Shown piece after piece: positions 22,295 to 30,278 of a stretch of 64,000 nt of DNA. The number at the start of each line of letters is the position of its first letter. Positions within the stretch are counted from its first letter, which is position 1. The notes below the pieces were generated by a model, which saw only the letters and a program-made list of their open reading frames with translations, did no database searches and had not been told where the DNA came from. The stretch is from the NCBI GenBank assembly GCA_011389965.1, contig JAABTF010000005.1:1-64000 (forward strand). Direction: 5' to 3'. The stretch comes from Halothiobacillus sp. (GTDB lineage Bacteria > Pseudomonadota > Gammaproteobacteria > Halothiobacillales > Halothiobacillaceae). The translations under genes were made by a program, and so were the position numbers.

Positions 22295-23983
22295 ATGCTG
22301 ACCACCCTCTCGATCCGCCAGATTGCCTTGATCGACCAGCTCGAACTCGACTTTCGCGCCGGCATGACCGCCCTGACCGGCGAAACCGGGGCGGGCAAGT
22401 CGATCCTGATCGACTCCATCGGCCTGCTGCTGGGCGAGCGGGCCAACATGAACCTCCTGCGCACCGGCTGCGACCAGGGGGAGGTGAGTGGCGAATTCCT
22501 GCTGCCGGCCGACAGTCCCGCCGCCCAGTGGCTCATCGATCAGGAGCTCGACGACGAGGCAATCGACGGCGGGCTGCCACTGATCGTGCGCCGCCTGCTC
22601 TCGCGCGACGGGCGTTCGCGGGCCTGGATAAATGGCCGCCCTGTGCCCGGCCAGACCCTCAAGGGGATCGGCCGACACCTGATCGACATCCACGGCCAGC
22701 ACCAGAATCAGCGATTGATGCAGACCCGGACGCAACTGGGGCTGCTGGATCACTTTGGCAACCTAAAGGACCAGGTCGAGGAACTCGCGCAACTCAGCCG
22801 AGCCATCCATACCGACGAGCAACGCCTCGAGACGCACCGCGCCGAGCAGGCCAGTCGAACCGACCGGCTGGCGTTCCTCGAATTCCAGCTCGAGGAGATC
22901 GAGCGACTCGATCCACAGCCCGACGAATTCAATCATTTGCATGCCGAGCTCAAGCGCCTGTCACGCATCGGCGAATGGCAGCAGGTGCTGGCCGACCAGA
23001 TGCAGGCACTTTTCGACGAGGATGGCAACGCCCATGATCGCATCGGCGCGGCCGAACAGGCACTCTCGGGGATCGCGGATCTCGACGAGGCACTCGGTCC
23101 GGTCATCGAGACCCTGCAGACGGCCCAGATCCAGATCAGCGAGGCGGTCGACACCCTGCGCGACCGACTGGAGTCCGCTGATGCCGACCCGGAGCGCCTG
23201 GCCACGGTCGAGGCGCGACTGGAGGCATTGCACGACCTGGCCCGCAAACACCGCGTCTCACCGGAGATGTTCGACGAACACGTCGCCGAATTGCGCGAGG
23301 AATACCAGCGACTCGAGCAGGCGGGCTCCACGCTGGGCGAGGTCGAAGCCCGCCTGGCGGACAACCGCAAACGCTATGACGAGTTGGCCACCGAGGTCAG
23401 TCGCCAACGCCACACTTCGGCGCAAGAGCTGGCCAAGCGTCTCAAGGCCTCCATCCGCGAACTGGGCATGCCCAACGGGGAATTCGAGGTGCGCGTCGAA
23501 ACCCACCCCGCGCTGGCGGAGCGACGCGGCGAGCGTGGCATCGACGAGGTGACCTTCCTGATCAGCGCCAACCGGGGCCAGCCAGTCGCCCCCATGGACC
23601 AGATCGCCTCGGGCGGTGAACTGGCGCGCATCAGTCTGGCACTCAAGACCCTCACCGCCGGTGACGACCCGGTGGGCACCTTCATCTTCGACGAGGTAGA
23701 TACCGGGATTGGGGGCGCCACGGCGGCGATCGTCGGGGCCCATCTGCGGGCGCTGGGGGATTCGCGCCAGGTCTTGTGCGTGACCCACCTACCCCAGGTC
23801 GCCGCCCACGGACATCATCAGGCACGCATCGAAAAAGAAGAACTCTCGGACTCGACCCGAACCTGGGTGCGGGCACTGACGGCCGATCAGCGCATCGAGG
23901 AGTTGGCCCGCATGCTCGGCGGGCGGGAAGTCACCGACCAGACCCGCGCGCACGCCCGCGAACTACTAGGCAGCTCGGCTTGA
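22295..23983 (+). CDS. recN: DNA repair protein RecN
   Basis: LTGETGAGKSILIDSI...VLCVTHLPQVAAHG. Confidence 0.97.
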   Translation: MLTTLSIRQIALIDQLELDFRAGMTALTGETGAGKSILIDSIGLLLGERANMNLLRTGCDQGEVSGEFLLPADSPAAQWLIDQELDDEAIDGGLPLIVRRLLSRDGRSRAWINGRPVPGQTLKGIGRHLIDIHGQHQNQRLMQTRTQLGLLDHFGNLKDQVEELAQLSRAIHTDEQRLETHRAEQASRTDRLAFLEFQLEEIERLDPQPDEFNHLHAELKRLSRIGEWQQVLADQMQALFDEDGNAHDRIGAAEQALSGIADLDEALGPVIETLQTAQIQISEAVDTLRDRLESADADPERLATVEARLEALHDLARKHRVSPEMFDEHVAELREEYQRLEQAGSTLGEVEARLADNRKRYDELATEVSRQRHTSAQELAKRLKASIRELGMPNGEFEVRVETHPALAERRGERGIDEVTFLISANRGQPVAPMDQIASGGELARISLALKTLTAGDDPVGTFIFDEVDTGIGGATAAIVGAHLRALGDSRQVLCVTHLPQVAAHGHHQARIEKEELSDSTRTWVRALTADQRIEELARMLGGREVTDQTRAHARELLGSSA

Positions 23984-24006
23984 ACGGCAGCTAAGGAGCG
24001 CAAACG

Positions 24007-24042
24007 ACAACCGCCCGCCCCAAAGAGAGGGGCGGGCGGTTG
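24007..24042. terminator. Long GC-rich hairpin between convergent recN and fur
   Basis: CAACCGCCCGCCCC-aaagaga-GGGGCGGGCGGTTG, 14-bp perfect stem. Confidence 0.65.
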
Positions 24043-24065
24043 CTGGCCGTACCGGGGGCGGGATA

Positions 24066-24482
24066 TTACTTCTTGCCGGTGGCGCGGCGGCTGATGCCGT
24101 AGATCACCAAAGAATAGTCGGTCAGGTCGAATTCGAACTCGTCGGCAATCTTGGCGATGCGCTCCTGGATGATGGGATCGTGGAACTCCTCCACCTGCCC
24201 GGTCTTCACACACACCAGGTGATCGTGATCGCCTTTCGAGATCAGCTCGAAGACTGCCTTGCCGCCCTCGAATTGGTGTCGCTTGAGGATGTCGGCCGTC
24301 TCGAACTGAGTCAGCACCCGATAGACGGTGGCCAACCCGATTTCTTCACCCCGGGCCAGCAATTCCTTGTAGACGTCCTCGGCGCTCATGTGCCAATCCG
24401 GATTACTCTCGATGATCTCGAGAATCTTCACCCGCGGGAGGGTGACCTTGAGGCCGGCCTTCTTCAGATCGCTGGGTTCCAA
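24066..24482 (-). CDS. fur: Ferric uptake regulator
   Basis: MEPSDLKKAGLKVTLPRVKILEIIE...GLATVYRVLTQFE...GDHDHLVC. Confidence 0.96.
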   Translation of the reverse strand: MEPSDLKKAGLKVTLPRVKILEIIESNPDWHMSAEDVYKELLARGEEIGLATVYRVLTQFETADILKRHQFEGGKAVFELISKGDHDHLVCVKTGQVEEFHDPIIQERIAKIADEFEFDLTDYSLVIYGISRRATGKK

Positions 24483-24684
24483 AATTCATACCCTCGTTAA
24501 TTTTGCATGCGCGGTTGATCTTGCGTGCGCCGATTGTAACCGAAGATGCCGACCTGCCCGGAGCGAACGGACCGAGATGGGCACGGCCCGCTGGCATCAC
24601 CGGCCAGACGGCGTATCATTGGTGGCGCATTTCGAAACGCCCATACACGACCACCAGGTTCCCCAGAACAGGTTTACCAGGATC

Positions 24685-25197
24685 ATGCAGCGTCAACTTT
24701 TCTCGCTTCCTCTCGTCGCCGTCTTGCTCACCGGCTGCTCATCGGTCTACGTGCCGAGCTTCATCCAGATTTATCAGCCGGACATCCAGCAGGGAAACAT
24801 CTTCGAAGAAGCGCAGATCGATCGCCTCTACGAGGGGATGCCGCAGTCACAGGTACGCAACCTGCTCGGCACCCCCAACCTGGAGGACATCTTCCACACC
24901 GGGCAGCGTGATACCTATGTGTATTACGACAAGCGGGGCAAGGAAAAGGCCTTCCGGCACACCCTGGTAATCGAATATGACCGTGGCGGTCGGATTGCCT
25001 CGATCCGCCGTGACGGAATGGACCTGGCAAAGGCTCCCTCGATGAACAGTGCCGAGTTGCCCGACGAGGCCGAAGTGACCTCTCCGGCCGCCGGTAGTGG
25101 CATGCCAGCAACCGGGGAAACGTCGGACACGCCGTACTCGCTGGGCACCGGCGAAGACACCCAACTGCAGACCCCGCCGGCCCAAGACCCGCTCTAA
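24685..25197 (+). CDS. bamE: Outer membrane protein assembly factor BamE (lipoprotein)
   Basis: LLTGCSSVYVPSFIQIYQPDIQQGN...LYEGMPQSQVRNLLGTPNLEDIFH; divergent from fur. Confidence 0.94.
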   Translation: MQRQLFSLPLVAVLLTGCSSVYVPSFIQIYQPDIQQGNIFEEAQIDRLYEGMPQSQVRNLLGTPNLEDIFHTGQRDTYVYYDKRGKEKAFRHTLVIEYDRGGRIASIRRDGMDLAKAPSMNSAELPDEAEVTSPAAGSGMPATGETSDTPYSLGTGEDTQLQTPPAQDPL

Positions 25198-25271
25198 CAG
25201 GATCCGCTCCAACCTGGACCCGCCCCTGAGACGGATTCAGTCGAAATGGAATACGCTCCGCCCTACCCCTC

Positions 25272-25607
25272 TCACTCGTTGCCCGGCGGCGCCTGTCGCT
25301 CCTGGGCCTCCGTCTTCTTGCGCGCCGCGGTCGCATCGCCGTTCTTCTGCGCCCGCTCCCGCCGCGCGGCCTTGGGATCCGCGATCAAGGGCCGATAGAT
25401 CTCGACCCGGTCCCACTCGCGCAGTGCCTGCGACAGCGGAGCAACCTTGGAAAAGATGCCGATCTTCTGGCTACCAAGATCGATCTCCGGAAAGCGCTCG
25501 AGGATGCCGCTCTTGCGAATGGCCTCCTCGGCGGCCGCCCCTTCGGCGACATCCACCTCGAGTATTACCTGCACATCCGGCCGTGCATATGCCACCTCGA
25601 CCCTCAC
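25272..25607 (-). CDS. RnfH family protein
   Basis: RVEVAYARPDVQVILEVDVAEGAAAEEAIRKSGILERFPEIDL...VGIFSK-like. Confidence 0.9.
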   Translation of the reverse strand: MRVEVAYARPDVQVILEVDVAEGAAAEEAIRKSGILERFPEIDLGSQKIGIFSKVAPLSQALREWDRVEIYRPLIADPKAARRERAQKNGDATAARKKTEAQERQAPPGNE

Positions 25608-26056
25608 CTCTCGCCGTCCTCGCGCGGATAGACCTCGAAAGCCCGCTTGCGGAAGGCTCCCACCAGGCTTTTGACGATCTCTCGGAAAATCGGTCCGATC
25701 GCCCGCTCGAGAAACCGGTTGGCAAACTCGAAACGCATGTCGAGAGTGACGCGCGAGCCACCCTCGGGCAGGTCCTCAAACCCCCAATACCCATCCAGGT
25801 GTCGGAAAGGACCATCCACCAGGGTCACAATGATCCGCGACCCCGGTTCGTTGTGATTTCGGGTGACGAAACTCTTGCGAATCGCCCCTTTGCGCAGGGT
25901 GATGCTGGCCTCCACCTCATCGCCCGAGGCGCGCAGTATCTGCGTCTTCTCACACCAAGGGAGAAAATCCGGGTAGGCATCAATGTCGTTGACCAGGGCG
26001 TACATTTGCAACGCCGAAAACGGCACGTCGACCTGTCGCTCGATGGTGGTACTCAT
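25604..26056 (-). CDS. ratA: RatA/YfjG family START-like protein
   Basis: FSALQMYALVNDIDAYPDFLPWCE; overlaps rnfH start. Confidence 0.92.
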   Translation of the reverse strand: MSTTIERQVDVPFSALQMYALVNDIDAYPDFLPWCEKTQILRASGDEVEASITLRKGAIRKSFVTRNHNEPGSRIIVTLVDGPFRHLDGYWGFEDLPEGGSRVTLDMRFEFANRFLERAIGPIFREIVKSLVGAFRKRAFEVYPREDGER

Positions 26057-26274
26057 GCTGGGAAAGGGTCGCCCTTGTCGTTGGGTATGCCGTTCGTCGC
26101 TCGTCGAGCGTCCCGCTGAGGCGGAACCTTCGGAGGAAGCGACCTACGCGAAGGAGTGCATGGACCGAATGCCGCCGGGTGCGCGAGGCACATCCCGAAA
26201 TAGCGGCGACAAATCACCTCATGCAGCGTTTAAGCAAGTCTAGCAGAGAGGGGCCCCGAGCCGGCCGGCGCGGA

Positions 26275-27636
26275 TTATCCGAACAGGCCAAGTCCGTTGA
26301 GGAAGACCAGCGCCACCCCGGCCGGGGCCACCACGGCAGCCAGCCACCACCACAAGCGATACCCCCAGTTCCCCAGGTCCAGTTCCTGGCGCGAGTCCAT
26401 CGAGCGCATACGCCAGGCGGCGAACACGGCGATAAGCATGCCACCGGCCGGCAGCAGGATATTGGCGGTCAGAAACTCCATCAACTCAAAGAAGTTCCTG
26501 TCGAACAACGTGAAGTCACCGATCAGGTTGAATGACAGCGCCGAGAATACCCCCAGCGTCCATGTGGCCACGCCGGCGCCAATGGCCGAGTAAAGCCGGT
26601 GCACCCCGAAACGCTCGTAGAGAAAGGATACCGCCGGCTCGACCAGGGAAATCGCCGAGGTCCAGGCGGCGATCGAGACCAGGATGAACAGCACGATCGC
26701 CAGCCAGTAGCCCCATTCCATGGCGCCAAGCGCCAGCGGCAGCGTCTGGAAGATGAGCCCGGCGCCCTGCTCCGGGCTCATGCCGTTGGAGAACACGATC
26801 GGGAAGATCACCATGCCCGCGAGCAAGGCGATCGCGGTATCCAGCGCGATAATCCAGAACCCCGCCCGCACGATCGAGGTGCCCGGAGGCATGTACGAGC
26901 CATAGACCATGATGGCGCCCATCCCGAGGCTCAGGGTGAAAAAGGCATGGCCAAGGGCAACCAGGAAAGTCTCCGCCGTGACCTGGGAGAATTCAGGGGC
27001 GAACATGAACGTCATTGCCGGGGCGAACCCGCTGGTGCCGATGTTGTAACCGAACAGCAGCACCAAGATGGCGATTAGCAACGGCATCATGATGCGCGTG
27101 GCGAGCTCCAGCCCCCCGCGCACCCCGCGTGCGACCACGGTGATGGTGATCAGCATGGCCACGGTGTGCCAGAACAATAGTGTGCCGGGGTTGGAGATCA
27201 GGTCGGTGAATAGGCCCTGCACAGTCTCGGCACTCGCCCCGACAAAGGCGCCGTCGGCGGCCTTCTCGATGTAGGCCAGCGACCAGCCCATCACCACCGA
27301 GTAGTAACTCAGGATCAGGAACCCCGTCAGCACCCCCATCCAGCCGATCAGCTGCCATGCCGGATTGACCCCGGCCTCGTGCGAGAGTTTGGCCATACCG
27401 GAAATCGGATTGGACCGGGCTCGCCGGCCGAGCATTACCTCGCTGATCAGGATCGGCGTGGCGACGATCAGCAAGCAGGCCAAGTAGATCAACACGAAGG
27501 CGCCGCCGCCGTTGTCGCCCATGATGTAGGGAAACTTCCAGATATTGCCCAGTCCGACAGCCGACCCGGCCGATGCCAGGATGAAGGCCAGTCGGCCGGA
27601 CCACTGGGGGTGTTTTTCTAGATGCTGAGCAGACAC
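26275..27636 (-). CDS. Sodium-dependent transporter (NSS family)
   Basis: WSGRLAFILASAGSAVGLGNIWKFPYIMGDNGGGAFVLIYL; probable GTG start. Confidence 0.93.
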   Translation of the reverse strand: MSAQHLEKHPQWSGRLAFILASAGSAVGLGNIWKFPYIMGDNGGGAFVLIYLACLLIVATPILISEVMLGRRARSNPISGMAKLSHEAGVNPAWQLIGWMGVLTGFLILSYYSVVMGWSLAYIEKAADGAFVGASAETVQGLFTDLISNPGTLLFWHTVAMLITITVVARGVRGGLELATRIMMPLLIAILVLLFGYNIGTSGFAPAMTFMFAPEFSQVTAETFLVALGHAFFTLSLGMGAIMVYGSYMPPGTSIVRAGFWIIALDTAIALLAGMVIFPIVFSNGMSPEQGAGLIFQTLPLALGAMEWGYWLAIVLFILVSIAAWTSAISLVEPAVSFLYERFGVHRLYSAIGAGVATWTLGVFSALSFNLIGDFTLFDRNFFELMEFLTANILLPAGGMLIAVFAAWRMRSMDSRQELDLGNWGYRLWWWLAAVVAPAGVALVFLNGLGLFG

Positions 27637-27804
27637 CAGGCTTCCTCTCGGCTTGTGGCGAAGCGGGACCCGCCCCCGTCCCGGGGCGCGCGGATCGAAG
27701 TGGGTGAAAGCTACCACCACAGCAGCGTTACGGCCAAGCGCATGGACCGCAACGCCACGGCCAACCAATGCCGGCACACGCCGCACTCCTGCTAGAATGC
27801 AGGC

Positions 27805-28287
27805 ATGAGCAAGAAAAACCCCACCAACGGCAAAGGCCAGTCCACCATCGCGCTGAACAAGAAAGCGAAGTTCGACTACTTTCTTGGCGATCGTTTCGAG
27901 GCCGGACTGGTACTAGAAGGCTGGGAGGTCAAGGCACTGCGGGAGGGCAAGGCCCAGATCGCCGAGGCCCACGTCATCATCAAGGACGGCGAGGCGTGGC
28001 TGCTGGGGGCGGTGATCACGCCGCTGCTGCAGGCATCCACGCACGTCAACCCCGACCCGACACGCACCAGAAAGCTACTGCTCCACGAGAAAGAGCTGGC
28101 GCGCCTGATCGGCCAGGTCGAGCGCAAGGGCTTCACCATCGTACCCACCGCCCTGTACTTCAAGCGAGGCAAGGCCAAGCTCGAGATCGCGATCGGCGAG
28201 GGCAAGAAGTCGCACGACAAGCGCGCCACCCTCAAGGAGCGCGATTGGCAGCGCGACAAGCAACGCATCATGCGTCACAGTATGTAG
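27805..28287 (+). CDS. smpB: SsrA-binding protein
   Basis: [38 protein letters not shown]. Confidence 0.97.
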   Translation: MSKKNPTNGKGQSTIALNKKAKFDYFLGDRFEAGLVLEGWEVKALREGKAQIAEAHVIIKDGEAWLLGAVITPLLQASTHVNPDPTRTRKLLLHEKELARLIGQVERKGFTIVPTALYFKRGKAKLEIAIGEGKKSHDKRATLKERDWQRDKQRIMRHSM

Positions 28288-28416
28288 ATCGCTCAGACGT
28301 CGGTTCATCACCCTCTGATCGATCAACGGCCGCCCGGCACTCCTACTTCCCGACAGATTGCCCATCCCTCCGGTGACGGCGAGTGAAGCCGCCCAGAACG
28401 AATTGAGCTCAAGAGT

Positions 28417-29115
28417 TCACTCGCTCGTCGATTCGAGCGCTTCCTTGACGAAGGGTATGGTCAGCCGGCGCTGGGCGATCATCGACTGGCGATCCAACTG
28501 GTCAAGGCTGCCCAGTAGAGTCCCGAGATCGCGCGGCAGGTGGGCCAGCATCCATTGGGCGGCAGCGTAGGGCAACTCCAAGCCGCGAGCCTGGGCGCGG
28601 TTGCGCAACAACTCGATCTTCTCGCCGTCAGTGGGCGGATGGATCGCCATGATGGCCCCCCACGCCAGTCGCGAGGCGAGGTCGGGCAGCCGCACCGGCA
28701 ACTCGGCCGGCGGCCGGCTGGCGGTCAGCAAAAGCGGTACGCCGGCCTCGCGAGCCCGGTTGATCAGGTCGAACAACACGAACTCCCCCTCGGATTGACC
28801 GATCACGGCATCGATGTCATCGATCACCGCCAAACCGAAGGCTTCGATCTGCTCGCTGGCGGCTGCCAACTGCCCACCCAACTGGCGCAACGGCCAATAG
28901 GCTGCCGGTCGCCCCAGAGAGCCGGCGTGGTAACAGGCCGCCTGCGCAAGGTGCGACTTCCCCGCCCCACCGGGACCGTGAATGAACACCTGCTCCTCGC
29001 CATGCCCCCCGGCCTGCTCGCTCAACAGTGCCTTGAGCAGCAGGTTGTCGTTGCCGATGAACCCCTCAAAACTCGTTGGGGTGACCAGGTCCAAGGCCAG
29101 CGGGATCTGCTGCAT
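28417..29115 (-). CDS. hda: DnaA regulatory inactivator Hda
   Basis: MQQIPLALDL clamp-binding motif; HGPGGAGKSHLAQAA; DnaA-like AAA+. Confidence 0.93.
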   Translation of the reverse strand: MQQIPLALDLVTPTSFEGFIGNDNLLLKALLSEQAGGHGEEQVFIHGPGGAGKSHLAQAACYHAGSLGRPAAYWPLRQLGGQLAAASEQIEAFGLAVIDDIDAVIGQSEGEFVLFDLINRAREAGVPLLLTASRPPAELPVRLPDLASRLAWGAIMAIHPPTDGEKIELLRNRAQARGLELPYAAAQWMLAHLPRDLGTLLGSLDQLDRQSMIAQRRLTIPFVKEALESTSE

Positions 29116-29122
29116 GGTGGGC

Positions 29123-30211
29123 TCAATCCTCTGCCGGCTCGTCCGCCCGCCGGTCCGGCGGCAGGTTGGGTGACGCCGGCCGCCCACGGTAATAGACGCT
29201 GCCCTGATAGGCCCCCACGGCATGCTGGCCGAGCACGATCAGCACCGCGGACACCGGCAGAGCCAGCAAAATGCCGAAAAAGCCGAACAATTGCCCACCG
29301 GCCATCACCGCGAAGATCACCGCCACCGGGTGCATCCCGATCTCGTTACCCACGAAGCGTGGCTGCCAAGCCACCGTTTCCAGCATCTGCCCGACACCGA
29401 AGACCGCCAGTACAAGCAGCAGCGGCCACAGGCTGTCTGCCTGGATGTACATGGCGAGCAGCGCCAACAGGATGCCGATGATCGTCCCCAGGTAGGGCAC
29501 GAAGCTGACCAGTCCGGCGAACATGCCGATCGCGATGCCGGTATTGAGACCAATCGCGGTCAGGCCGATCGAATAGGTCACGCCATTGGCCAGCATGACC
29601 CCCAACTGGCCGCGCAGGAAATTGCCCAGCATGCGATCGGACTCGCGCGCCAGACGGACTACCGTGGCACTCCAAGCCCTCGGCAGCAGGCGCCCGATCC
29701 GGTCGATCACAACCGGCCAGTCACGCAGCAGATAGAAACCCACCACGGGAATCAGCAGGAAGTTCATCACCGAGATCATCACCGCCGACCCGGTGCCAAA
29801 TATGGTACCCACTCCCTCGGCAGTCATTTTTCCGATGGTCGCCACATGCGAGGTAGCCAGTTCGCGTAGCTGTCCCAGATCCAGCGTCAAGCCGAGCCGC
29901 TCATTGAGCCAGGGGATGATCCAGCTCTGCAGCACGCCCAGAAACTCGGGGAAAACACGGACCAATCGGGCCGTCTGCTCGATGAGTACTGGCACAAACG
30001 CGATCAGGGCGAGCACCAGCAAAATGCCGGCGACCACGAAGACCAGCGAGGCGCCCAGCGTGCGCGAGACGCCATGCCGATTCAGCCACGTCACCAGCGG
30101 GTTGAACAGGTAGGCAATGATGAAGCCCGCCACAAAGGGACTGAGGATGGGCAACAGGAAGTAGGCAAACACCAGGCTCGCCGCCACCCCGATCCAGATC
30201 ATCCAGCGCAT
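29123..30211 (-). CDS. AI-2E family transporter / PerM-like permease
   Basis: Multi-TM; PFVAGFIIAYLFNPLVTWLNRHGVSRTLGASLVF. Confidence 0.92.
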   Translation of the reverse strand: MRWMIWIGVAASLVFAYFLLPILSPFVAGFIIAYLFNPLVTWLNRHGVSRTLGASLVFVVAGILLVLALIAFVPVLIEQTARLVRVFPEFLGVLQSWIIPWLNERLGLTLDLGQLRELATSHVATIGKMTAEGVGTIFGTGSAVMISVMNFLLIPVVGFYLLRDWPVVIDRIGRLLPRAWSATVVRLARESDRMLGNFLRGQLGVMLANGVTYSIGLTAIGLNTGIAIGMFAGLVSFVPYLGTIIGILLALLAMYIQADSLWPLLLVLAVFGVGQMLETVAWQPRFVGNEIGMHPVAVIFAVMAGGQLFGFFGILLALPVSAVLIVLGQHAVGAYQGSVYYRGRPASPNLPPDRRADEPAED

Positions 30212-30278
30212 CTCTCCGCCTCCCTGCCGTGATTCCTATCCGTTCGCCAGTGTACTCCGAGCCGGGCAATGACCATGC

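Noticed and set aside
28288-28416. Possible tmRNA (ssrA) next to smpB
   Set aside because: The gap is only 129 bp, with no tRNA-Ala-like ends or tag reading frame.
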